Below are positions 8,342 through 15,924 of a stretch of 33,740 nucleotides of DNA, one piece after another. This DNA is from Opitutales bacterium. Lineage in GTDB: Bacteria; Verrucomicrobiota; Verrucomicrobiia; Opitutales; Seribacteraceae. The notes under the pieces are model-generated. The model saw only the letters and a list, made by a program, of their open reading frames with translations. It ran no database searches and was not told where the DNA came from. The translations under genes were made by a program, and so were the position numbers. The stretch lies in the NCBI GenBank assembly GCA_029252505.1, contig JAQXBH010000204.1, forward strand, positions 1-33,740, in the 5' to 3' direction. How positions within the stretch are numbered: position 1 is the first letter of the stretch; each line of letters opens with the position of its first letter.

Positions 8342-9745
8342 ATGTATTTTTTGAAAAAGAATTTGGTTAAGATCTTTTTTCTGTTTTTCCTAGTCGCCTA
8401 TGCTCAAGCTAAAGAAAAAGATTCCCAATTAATTACCCATGCAAATGCATCCATCCTATCTCCGAATGCCCAGTTTTCAGATTGGAATCGATTTAACGGA
8501 CCTTTTGACAATGCCACATCAACAGAAACTCACTTAATCGAAGATTGGGGAGAGAGAGGACCGAGAGTGATATGGGAAGTAGTAAAAGGTGAGGGGTACG
8601 CGTCCCCTGCAGTGTCGAAGAATATACTCATTTTATTCCATCGGCAAAATGGAATGGAAACGATCGAAGGATTAAATTCTGAAACGGGTACAAGAAAATG
8701 GATTTATCGATATCCAGTTGAGTATCGTGATCGATATGGTTACTCAAATGGTCCACGGTCCAGCCCGATTATTAGCGGTAATTTTGTTTATGCACACGGA
8801 GTGACCTCATGGCTAACTTGCCTGGAGTTGAAAACGGGGAAATTAATATGGAAGCGAGATTTAGCCAGTGAGTTTGAAATACCGGATTATTTTTTTGGAA
8901 AAGGTTCTAACCCGATATTATTTCAGGATTATCTAATTGTAAATGTAGGTGGAAGCAAAGAGCGCTGCGTTGTTGCATTTAATAAAAGTAACGGAGTCAC
9001 GGAATGGATATGCAAAGACCCATGGGGGGCAAGTTATTCATCTCCAACTTTATCCACCATTCATGGAAAAGAAGTTTGCCTCGTTCTCACAGGTGGAGAA
9101 AGTCGCCCTCCAACTGGAGGTCTTTTAGCGATCGACCCACTGAATGGAAAAAAACTGAACCGCTTCAGTTGGAGATCGACAAGATATGAATCAGCAAATG
9201 CCGTGCCCCCAATCCCATGCGGTGGAAATCGAGTTTTTCTTTCCGAGTGCTACGAAAAAGGGGGAGTGCTATTAGAGTATGACTCTCAATTCAATCCCAG
9301 TTTAGTTTGGACAGACCCCGGAATTAACATTCATTGGATGACACCAATAGTAACGGGCTCCACTCTGTATGGTATTGCCGGCAGGCATCAACAGGGAGCA
9401 GAAGCATTTGCCCTTAATATTAAAGACGGAAAAATCCATTGGAAGGAGCCCATTACCTGGAAGCAGAATGTAAATAATCAGATGCTCAATCTAAGTTTAT
9501 TCAGGGGTTCAATATTAAAACTTACTACCTATTTTGTTGGTCTGTCAGAACTGGGAAGCTTGGTTCAACTAAACTTAACTCCCAAAGGATGGAAGCTTGA
9601 GAATAAAGTACAATTATTTTTTGCGCCGGGGACTTGGACACTGCCTGCATTAAGCAAAGGTTTACTTTATGTAATGCAGAACGAAACCGACCGCATGACA
9701 GGGAAAAAGCCCAGACTGCTCTGCCTCGACTTCAGGTCATCATGA
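8342..9745 (+). CDS. Exported PQQ-type beta-propeller protein
   Basis: A 467-residue secreted or periplasmic protein. The ATG at 8342 gives an ideal signal peptide (MYFLKKN, hydrophobic run, AYAQA); an upstream in-frame TTG at 8300 would bury the signal behind 14 residues, so I reject it. The mature part begins with a WNRFNGP motif and has repeated blades with the pattern 'V.LN..TG...W', for example ETGTRKWIY, KTGKLIWKR, SNGVTEWIC and KDGKIHWKE. These are PQQ-like/BamB-like propeller repeats. No catalytic residues for a quinoprotein dehydrogenase are evident, so binding or scaffolding is as likely as catalysis. The TGA stop overlaps the priA ATG (ATGA), so the two are co-translated even though their functions appear unrelated. 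Confidence 0.85.
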   Translation: MYFLKKNLVKIFFLFFLVAYAQAKEKDSQLITHANASILSPNAQFSDWNRFNGPFDNATSTETHLIEDWGERGPRVIWEVVKGEGYASPAVSKNILILFHRQNGMETIEGLNSETGTRKWIYRYPVEYRDRYGYSNGPRSSPIISGNFVYAHGVTSWLTCLELKTGKLIWKRDLASEFEIPDYFFGKGSNPILFQDYLIVNVGGSKERCVVAFNKSNGVTEWICKDPWGASYSSPTLSTIHGKEVCLVLTGGESRPPTGGLLAIDPLNGKKLNRFSWRSTRYESANAVPPIPCGGNRVFLSECYEKGGVLLEYDSQFNPSLVWTDPGINIHWMTPIVTGSTLYGIAGRHQQGAEAFALNIKDGKIHWKEPITWKQNVNNQMLNLSLFRGSILKLTTYFVGLSELGSLVQLNLTPKGWKLENKVQLFFAPGTWTLPALSKGLLYVMQNETDRMTGKKPRLLCLDFRSS

Positions 9746-12000
9746 GCGAAGTAGTCTCAAATAGTAAAATCATTGAAGTGCAACCATTTGGAGGTTATGA
9801 CCAAGCATTATCCTACGGTGTACCCCAAAGTTTAATCAGTCGGATTCAAATTGGTTGCTTAGTTCGAATTTCGCTGGGAAGACGTAATACAATAGGCATC
9901 GTACTCTCGCTCGCACCGAAAGAGAAACCTCCAGTAAATAAACTCAAGTTTATATCATCACTTGTACAGGAACAACCTGTCCTGAATGAAGAATTGATTC
10001 GATTAGCTCGATGGATGTGCACTTACTATGCATCTTCAATTGATCATGTCCTAGAGGGAATGATTCCGTCGGCAGTAAAAGAGGGAATGGGGGAAAAAAA
10101 GAAACGTTACATTTATGCAACAAAAGACAGCAAGACGGAAGTCGCCCTTCAAGAATTAAAAAATTCACCTCAACAGAAAAAACTTTTTTCGTACCTAGTT
10201 ACATGTGGAAAAGAGGTGGCATTGCATGAAATACTCAAGGAACTAGATGTGGGAATTTCTTCAGCTAATGCACTAATAAAAAAGAAACTGGCTACTGAAA
10301 CCAATAAGGTCGTGGAACGAGATGCCTATGAAGATGAATTCTCCGATTCAAATGATTTCGTAAAGCAGGAATTCTCTCTTACCAAAGAACAGAAGAAAGC
10401 AACGGATGAAATCATTCTTGCACTCCAAAAGAAGACTTTTCAACCTCACCTACTTCAGGGTGTAACGGGGTCCGGCAAAACCGAGGTGTACTTCCAGGCA
10501 ATGGAGAAAGTTTTATCTGATGGCGGGGGAGTTCTATTCCTCGTCCCGGAGGTTGCACTTGCCCCTCAAACAGTTTCCCGCCTGAGAGGGCGCTTTAATA
10601 AGCAAAATGAAAGTGTGGTGGTTTGGCACAGTCATTTGTCAGCAGGAGAAAGGCTGGACGCATGGAGTGCATTAACCTCAGGTCGCTCTCGCATTGTGGT
10701 AGGAGCACGTTCGGCAATATTTGCTCCCGTGCAGAATTTAAAGCTTATCATTATTGATGAAGAGCACGAACCCTCCTACAAGCAAGAAGAGAGCCCACGT
10801 TACCATGGGCGAGACGTGGGGGTATATCGAGCAATGCTTAATCAAGCGATGTGCTTACTTGGTTCCGCGACACCCTCTTTAGAAACACTTCATAATGTAG
10901 CCAATAAGAAATATTCGAGAAGCACGCTTTCTAAAAGGGTAGACGGAAGAGATCTTCCATTGGTTCATCTTATCGACATGAGAAAAGAAGCACAAAGGGA
11001 GAAAAACATACCCATTCTTTCGCAACCCCTCGTGGAAGCATTACGGCAAAGATATTATAACCGAGAACAGAGCATTTTATTTTTAAACAGGAGGGGTTTT
11101 AATACCACCATGTTATGCCCAGATTGTGGAAATGTGGAGCAATGCAAAGATTGCAGTATCTCCATGACCTTTCACCGAACGGACGGATATTTAAGATGTC
11201 ACATTTGTGGGTATCGAAAACCTGCACCTCGATTTTGTCCCAAATGTCGTTCATTCGATATTATAAAAAAGGGACATGGCACACAAAGAATTGAGGATAT
11301 TGCCCAGTCTCTCTTACCTCGAAAAGCAGTGATACGAAGAATTGACGCGGATATGATGTCGAAGAAAAACCTTTTCCGGCAAACGCTTGATGAATTTCGA
11401 AAAGGAAAAATAGACATATTGGTTGGTACGCAAATGATTGCGAAAGGGCTTGATTTCCCCAATGTCACACTTGTTGGAGTAATTGACGCAGACCTTCCTT
11501 TACGAATGGAAGACTTTCGTGCATCCGAAAGAGCCTTTCAATTGCTCACCCAGGTCTCGGGAAGAGCGGGTCGCGGGGATCGGGCAGGTGAGGTTTATGT
11601 GCAAACCTACGCACCGCACGCACCCTCCATTCAATTTGCCCGCAAGGGGGATGTTGAAGGTTTCATAGTAGAAGAAATGGAAATGAGAGAGGAATTTCAA
11701 TACCCCCCATTCAGGCATTTAGTCCGACATGTTTTTCGAGGAAGGAGTGAAGAAAAAACATCATTTTATGCAGAGCAGTGGGCCAAGGTGCTAGAAAACA
11801 ACCCAATTGAAAATGTCGATATTAAGGGACCCGCACCAGCTCCTTTAGAGAAAATGAAGGGCTATTATCGCTATCATATTTTTTATCTTACTAATCATGT
11901 TCCTAAATTCCTTGCTGAGTTTCGGAAGAGAAGAAAAAAATTCCCCCTCGATGTGGAAATCCACGATATTCTGGATGTTGATGCATTCCAAATCAGTTAA
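9742..12000 (+). CDS. priA: Primosomal protein N' / replication restart helicase PriA
   Basis: A 752-residue superfamily 2 helicase that reloads the replisome at stalled forks. The N-terminal 3'-DNA-binding region is followed by Walker A GVTGSGKTE (240-248) and a Walker B DEEH box (339-342). Eight cysteines bind two zinc ions (C459, C462, C468, C471, C486, C489, C499, C502). The helicase C-terminal motif GTQMIAKGLDFPNV and the arginine-finger region QVSGRAGR follow. I place the start at the ATG at 9742, which overlaps the stop of the upstream propeller gene by 4 bp; an ORF extension to 9634 reads through the upstream gene and is not supported. It ends 21 bp from the convergent TIGR02597-like gene, with no obvious terminator between them. 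Confidence 0.97.
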   Translation: MSEVVSNSKIIEVQPFGGYDQALSYGVPQSLISRIQIGCLVRISLGRRNTIGIVLSLAPKEKPPVNKLKFISSLVQEQPVLNEELIRLARWMCTYYASSIDHVLEGMIPSAVKEGMGEKKKRYIYATKDSKTEVALQELKNSPQQKKLFSYLVTCGKEVALHEILKELDVGISSANALIKKKLATETNKVVERDAYEDEFSDSNDFVKQEFSLTKEQKKATDEIILALQKKTFQPHLLQGVTGSGKTEVYFQAMEKVLSDGGGVLFLVPEVALAPQTVSRLRGRFNKQNESVVVWHSHLSAGERLDAWSALTSGRSRIVVGARSAIFAPVQNLKLIIIDEEHEPSYKQEESPRYHGRDVGVYRAMLNQAMCLLGSATPSLETLHNVANKKYSRSTLSKRVDGRDLPLVHLIDMRKEAQREKNIPILSQPLVEALRQRYYNREQSILFLNRRGFNTTMLCPDCGNVEQCKDCSISMTFHRTDGYLRCHICGYRKPAPRFCPKCRSFDIIKKGHGTQRIEDIAQSLLPRKAVIRRIDADMMSKKNLFRQTLDEFRKGKIDILVGTQMIAKGLDFPNVTLVGVIDADLPLRMEDFRASERAFQLLTQVSGRAGRGDRAGEVYVQTYAPHAPSIQFARKGDVEGFIVEEMEMREEFQYPPFRHLVRHVFRGRSEEKTSFYAEQWAKVLENNPIENVDIKGPAPAPLEKMKGYYRYHIFYLTNHVPKFLAEFRKRRKKFPLDVEIHDILDVDAFQIS

Positions 12001-12021
12001 CCTGAAGGAAAAGGAAATAGC

Positions 12022-13944
12022 TTACTGTTTAGAAGGATTAGAAACGCTAAGTAATGCAACCGAACCAGTTGGGTGGTTACGTTTCAAAAGTAAACCTGAA
12101 CCTGCAGGAACAAGGGCATTATTAAAAGGAGAGTTACCTGCACCAATCCTCCTCCAACCACCTGAGTTGATAAAAGCTTTTGGTGCAGTGCTGTAACCGT
12201 AACCAGGACTCGTTATTGTAATTGAAGAAACTGAACCGCCTGACATGTGTGCGATCCCGGCAGCACCTTGACCTCCACCGCCAAGAAAAACTACATATGC
12301 GTGAGAAGTGTATCCGGCACCAGAAGACCCCGTTTTCCATGTCGCGGCTCCATTAAAATCACAGTTTCCACTTTTGCCTAATAGCTCAAAAGTATTCGGA
12401 GTTACATTCGCGACTTCAAAAAAACCATTCGCTGCGGAATAAATCATAAGGCCCTGCCCTGACGGAACAATAGTACCATCCTCATCCACCTGTTGCTTTG
12501 GATTTCCATTATTGGTCTTGCGCCCAAAAGCACCTGATATATGCACGACGAAGCCCCTTCTCAGCGAATGGTTGAGCGAACTCACCACGATATTGCCTGA
12601 GTTCGGGTTAGTCATTGCAGTAATTTGCCCAGAAGACATCGAAAGATCTTGTGGGGTAATTGAGCCCGCTACACCGGTGCCCATCCTTGCGGTCAAGGTC
12701 GCTTGCTCCGTGATTCCCATATTCGTTCCATCATGCCAATAGGTAGTCCATACACCGTCAATCAGGACTCCTACATTATCAGCAACTTCTTGATCTGCAG
12801 AAACAAGCCACTTCGCACTATCATTAGTATCGTCGGTCAGATTGACAGAGGGAATAAGGTCAGAAAGCATAGCATCCACTCCAAAAGGATTATTGATTAA
12901 GGACCGGCTTCCACTTGCAGGGATCTGCATAAAGCTATCCCGGGTAATGACTAAGCCATTTAATGTAATTTCGATTGGATTTGTTGAGCGACGGGAAACG
13001 ATGAAGGATTCATCCGGATAAATTAAGGTTTGAGAAGCATCAGCAGAGGAACCGTTGGTATCTCTCCACATAGTACCGTCATGGTAATATGCATGGTAGT
13101 CATAAATAGTTCCATTCTGCTCACCTGGAGGCTTTATTAGATAGATATAATCAGCATCTGTAGAGTTTCCTTCATGAAAAGAAGTGCTGCTGTAACCAAA
13201 AAGCGAACCTAATGTCCAGGACTCAACAATTTCAACCTTTGAACCGATTGGAAAATCTGTGCTTAAATTTGAACCAATCGAATTATCAAGCGACAGAGTA
13301 TCGCCTGTATTAGAAAGAATCCGAAAGAATTTACCCTGCGTAGCACTATCATTCTCGATACTCCTCAAGAAATGCATACCTCCCTCAATTTCAACGCGAG
13401 GCGGACTGGTATAGCCCTTTCCCGAATAGTTGTTATCAATTGTGATCGCAGTTACGGAACCCGCATTGATCGAAGAAGAGGCAAATGCAGGTTGATAGTT
13501 CACCCAAGATTGATTCCCTTCAGAAGGGAGAGAAATAGAAACTTCTGGGGCAATTGAATAGCCTTGACCACCGTCAATTAACTCAATGCGGTCAATGGAT
13601 TGATTCGAGTCTAGGAATGCTTGGGCACGCGCTTTTTTACTAGCCAGGATTCCCGCCTTGAATGGCCAAGCAAGAATCGAAGGGTCCAGCAAATCGGGAA
13701 CACGATGGAAAATGATGGTATCCCCAATTACCTGTTTAACCTGTCCGCGAAATACGACATTTCCTTTAATCCCTGGGGATACAATTTTATAAGTGGGGGA
13801 CTCTGGTGAACCGGCTGGAAGTGAAACGGATAACGCACCAACAGGGTTGCTTAATTCACCGGATTGACCACATAGAAAGGTAAATCCAAATAAACAAAGG
13901 ATGAATTTCAATATTCCAGGCAAATAACGAAATGGTGGACACAT
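12022..13944 (-). CDS. TIGR02597-like exported protein with two internal domain insertions
   Basis: A 640-residue exported protein of the Verrucomicrobia-associated TIGR02597 type (function unknown). A signal peptide covers residues ~1-27. The host fold is recognised by LPAGSPESP (~42-50), the RGQVKQVIGDTIIF strand, the ESWTLGSLFG motif (241-250), the DYIYLI.PPGEQ segment, PDESFIVSRR (~310-319) and the C-terminal VPAGSGLLLKR (612-622). Two segments interrupt it. Residues ~116-189 contain two 'G.GY..PP.V' modules. Residues ~409-595 contain a segment resembling the FCCH/tail-fibre 'ISG' domain (ITAMTNPNSGNIVV, VVHISG, TFELLG.SG, TW), flanked by further G.GY..AP modules. The gene is convergent with priA and divergent from the monoheme gene. 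Family assignment is moderate; the insertions are my reading. Confidence 0.75.
   Translation of the reverse strand: MCPPFRYLPGILKFILCLFGFTFLCGQSGELSNPVGALSVSLPAGSPESPTYKIVSPGIKGNVVFRGQVKQVIGDTIIFHRVPDLLDPSILAWPFKAGILASKKARAQAFLDSNQSIDRIELIDGGQGYSIAPEVSISLPSEGNQSWVNYQPAFASSSINAGSVTAITIDNNYSGKGYTSPPRVEIEGGMHFLRSIENDSATQGKFFRILSNTGDTLSLDNSIGSNLSTDFPIGSKVEIVESWTLGSLFGYSSTSFHEGNSTDADYIYLIKPPGEQNGTIYDYHAYYHDGTMWRDTNGSSADASQTLIYPDESFIVSRRSTNPIEITLNGLVITRDSFMQIPASGSRSLINNPFGVDAMLSDLIPSVNLTDDTNDSAKWLVSADQEVADNVGVLIDGVWTTYWHDGTNMGITEQATLTARMGTGVAGSITPQDLSMSSGQITAMTNPNSGNIVVSSLNHSLRRGFVVHISGAFGRKTNNGNPKQQVDEDGTIVPSGQGLMIYSAANGFFEVANVTPNTFELLGKSGNCDFNGAATWKTGSSGAGYTSHAYVVFLGGGGQGAAGIAHMSGGSVSSITITSPGYGYSTAPKAFINSGGWRRIGAGNSPFNNALVPAGSGLLLKRNHPTGSVALLSVSNPSKQ
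12162..12720 (-). repeat. Internal insertion: FCCH-like 'ISG' domain flanked by G-x-GY modules
   Basis: Residues ~409-595 of the TIGR02597-like protein split the host sequence between TYWHDGTN and GGWRRIGAG. The insert holds an 'ISG' domain (residues ~440-535) like those in phage tail fibres and other secreted proteins, plus GAGYTSHAYVVFLGGG and GYGYSTAPKAFI modules. It stays in frame on both sides. Confidence 0.55.
13378..13600 (-). repeat. Internal insertion: two G-x-GY-x-x-(A/P)P modules
   Basis: Residues ~116-189 of the TIGR02597-like protein contain two copies of a short beta module, 'I..I.LID.G.GYS.AP.V.I' and 'V.AI.ID...GKGYTSPP.V.I.GG'. They fall where the host family would run directly from the first strand region into the HFLRSIEND...GKFFRIL segment. 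Confidence 0.5.
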
Positions 13945-14033
13945 AACAAAAAAAGAAGTAAACCTTACATAAGATGCTATTCTTTGGTGTTTAATGCAAA
14001 GAGAAATTTTAATTTTAATGCTTAAATTACAAA
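13945..14033. promoter_or_regulatory. Divergent intergenic region
   Basis: This 89-bp AT-rich gap lies between the start of the TIGR02597-like gene (minus) and the monoheme gene (plus), so it must hold at least one promoter for each. A weak TTGCAT with CATCTT 17 bases later is visible on the minus strand. I see no convincing operator or hairpin. Confidence 0.4.
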
Positions 14034-15344
14034 ATGACTACATGGGAACTGAATCATACTATGTATGATATATTTAATAAAATGATAATACTGCGATTAC
14101 TGGTAATAATTTCATTCTGTTTCTTACCTATAATAATTTTTTCATCTGAACCCCGGAAAATAGATTTCGAAGACAGTATTCATCAATATTTTGAAACTAC
14201 CCCAAACGATCCATTTTCACTTTTTAAAAAAAAAGTCGAGAACGGAGATGTGAAATTAAACTATAATTCTGAAAAAAAATACCTTTTTTCACTATTACAA
14301 GAACTATCGATTAGTCCACACTCTCAGTTACTCGTATATTCTACAACCAGCCTACAATTAAGCAGAATTTCACCCAGTAATCCAAGAGCTATCTACTTCT
14401 CTGATGATATTTATCTAGGTTATGTACCGGGAGGTCAGATTGAAATTATTGGTGTCGACCCCACTTTAGGAGCGATCACCTATATATTTAATTTACCGAG
14501 GTCAGAGAGTACAAGGCATCCAACAATCTATCGGTCGAAAAGGTGTATGAATTGTCACGCATCACAAGATATAGGAGGGGCACCAGGTTTACTTATTAGC
14601 TCGGTTGTGCCAGGGCAGGGAGGAGGTTCGATAGACTCATTTCGTAAAACAATCCCAGGTCATGGCGTTGCTTTCGGGACAAGATTTGGTGGGTGGCATA
14701 TCACTGGAAAACATCCATTCAATAAAACATGGGCAAACCAGATTGGAGGAATGAAAGAAGGCAATATTTTCAAAATAGAGAATCCTCCCGGAAAATATTT
14801 TTCTTGGGACAAATATTTAACTGAAAGCAGTGATATTATACCAAATTTATTATTGGAGCACCAAATCGGTTTTATCAATCGTTGCATAACAATTACCTAT
14901 AAATTTCGCGAATTATTATCCTCGAATGAGAAAACAATCGATAAAAAAAACATTGATGATTTCATCCAAAAAGAAGCCAACTCACTTTTGAATTATATTT
15001 TATTCAAAGACGAGATACCTTTACCCAAAAATCAAATTAATTTAAAAACTCAATATGTTTCAGATTTTGAAAGTAGAAGTATTCGTGGTACAAAAAAAGC
15101 GAATCTTAGGAAACTCGAGATTACAACTAGATTATTGAAATTAAGATGTAGTTACATGATTTACTCGAACTCCTTCAAAGGTCTTCCTTTAGAATTCAAA
15201 GATTATATAATCGAGAAATTACATTACATCTTATCCTGCGAAGAAAGTAAAATCCCTGTTCAGTATTCATATTTAGAAATAGAGGAACGGGAGAAGATTA
15301 AACAAATTTTATCTGCGACGTTGAAGGGTTTCCCTCAGACATAA
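14034..15344 (+). CDS. Exported monoheme (CxxCH) protein of unknown function
   Basis: A 436-residue exported protein. A hydrophobic signal spans residues ~17-38; the ATG at 14082 (Met17) would give a more typical signal peptide than the ATG at 14034, so the start is uncertain. The segment RISPSNPRAIYFSDDIYLGYVPGG (residues 111-134, two overlapping motifs) is followed by Asp142-Pro and then a single heme c-binding motif C171-M-N-C174-H175. After that come GAPGLLISSVVPG and a RFGGWHITG motif (around 222-230). I recall similar proteins in Planctomycetes and Verrucomicrobia with an R-W-G-G-W-Y-V-T-G element, all uncharacterised. The C-terminal half is Lys/Glu-rich and helical. One heme and a periplasmic address suggest electron transfer or a small redox enzyme. 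A hairpin terminator follows the stop directly. Confidence 0.75.
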   Translation: MTTWELNHTMYDIFNKMIILRLLVIISFCFLPIIIFSSEPRKIDFEDSIHQYFETTPNDPFSLFKKKVENGDVKLNYNSEKKYLFSLLQELSISPHSQLLVYSTTSLQLSRISPSNPRAIYFSDDIYLGYVPGGQIEIIGVDPTLGAITYIFNLPRSESTRHPTIYRSKRCMNCHASQDIGGAPGLLISSVVPGQGGGSIDSFRKTIPGHGVAFGTRFGGWHITGKHPFNKTWANQIGGMKEGNIFKIENPPGKYFSWDKYLTESSDIIPNLLLEHQIGFINRCITITYKFRELLSSNEKTIDKKNIDDFIQKEANSLLNYILFKDEIPLPKNQINLKTQYVSDFESRSIRGTKKANLRKLEITTRLLKLRCSYMIYSNSFKGLPLEFKDYIIEKLHYILSCEESKIPVQYSYLEIEEREKIKQILSATLKGFPQT

Positions 15345-15345
15345 A

Positions 15346-15369
15346 AAAAGACGCCCGTAGGCGTCTTTT
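15346..15369. terminator. Bidirectional rho-independent terminator
   Basis: A perfect 10-bp stem (AAAAGACGCC / GGCGTCTTTT) with a CGTA loop, flanked by A-rich sequence on the left and T-rich on the right. It lies between the convergent monoheme gene and rhodanese gene and can serve both strands. Confidence 0.93.
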
Positions 15370-15391
15370 ATTAATCAAATATTAAGAATGA

Positions 15392-15775
15392 CTATTTTTT
15401 GGCAACTTCAGAACCAGACCTTTTCCATCCCGAAATTCCAGCAGAAAGATGCTTCACATTTTTGTAGCCTAATTTTGCAGCTGCGTCCGCACCTCTTTTG
15501 TAAGCGCTACAACCGGGACCACCGCAATAAGAAACTATTAATGTGTTTTTATCTTTTGGTAAGGATTTTGCCAGTTTAGCCCCCACCGAAGAAAAATGAA
15601 TTGCACTAGGGATGTGGCCTTTTTTGTAAGAACCAGCACCATTCACATCAATTACGGCAACATTTCCTTTTTTGATTGCAGATTTCAATTCATTAATACT
15701 GATATCGGGGTACTCTCCTGCAAATAGAGATGTCGTGAATAGAGTAAAGAAAAGTAGCGATATAATTTTTTTCAT
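15392..15775 (-). CDS. Periplasmic rhodanese-domain sulfurtransferase
   Basis: A 127-residue single-domain rhodanese with an N-terminal signal peptide (MKKIISLLFFTLFTTSLFAG). The CH2A-like motif 'VIDVNGAGSYKKGHIPSAIH' (40-60) is followed by the active-site loop YCGGPGCS, where Cys84 is the predicted persulfide-carrying residue and Cys89 a second nearby cysteine. The C-terminal half has the 'KLGYKNVKHLSAGISGWK' pattern. Export of a single rhodanese domain is common in marine bacteria; it may move sulfane sulfur or reduce a partner's thiols, but the substrate is unknown. It shares the terminator downstream with the convergent heme protein. Its upstream gap (149 bp) separates it from the giant gene, so it probably has its own promoter. 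Confidence 0.9.
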   Translation of the reverse strand: MKKIISLLFFTLFTTSLFAGEYPDISINELKSAIKKGNVAVIDVNGAGSYKKGHIPSAIHFSSVGAKLAKSLPKDKNTLIVSYCGGPGCSAYKRGADAAAKLGYKNVKHLSAGISGWKRSGSEVAKK

Positions 15776-15924
15776 ATTGGTTGGGTTTTGAGATTAGGTT
15801 CAGAATTTAGTTTACTTTGCAATGTTAGCAAAACAGGTAATGTCCCGTTATGTGATTTGATTCTATCAGTTAAAGCAATGATAATATTAGTTTTTCGATA
15901 AATCTAATCAATACACCAGCAGAA
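15776..15924. other. Intergenic region between giant gene and rhodanese gene
   Basis: This 149-bp gap is AT-rich. It probably carries the rhodanese promoter. A weak ATTAG/CTAAT inverted repeat (about 15886-15908) could be a poor terminator for the giant gene. I see no small gene or strong site here. Confidence 0.4.

Noticed and set aside
9634-9741. N-terminal extension of PriA back to 9634
   Set aside because: It lies wholly inside the propeller gene, does not resemble PriA, and the ATG at 9742 gives the family N-terminus and an ATGA junction.
12340-12630. Prophage remnant, because the ISG-type domain resembles phage tail fibres
   Set aside because: No phage structural, lysis or integrase gene is present; such domains also occur in bacterial secreted proteins.
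15886-15908. Terminator after the giant gene
   Set aside because: The ATTAG/CTAAT stem is only five AT-rich base pairs with no U-tract; too weak to call.
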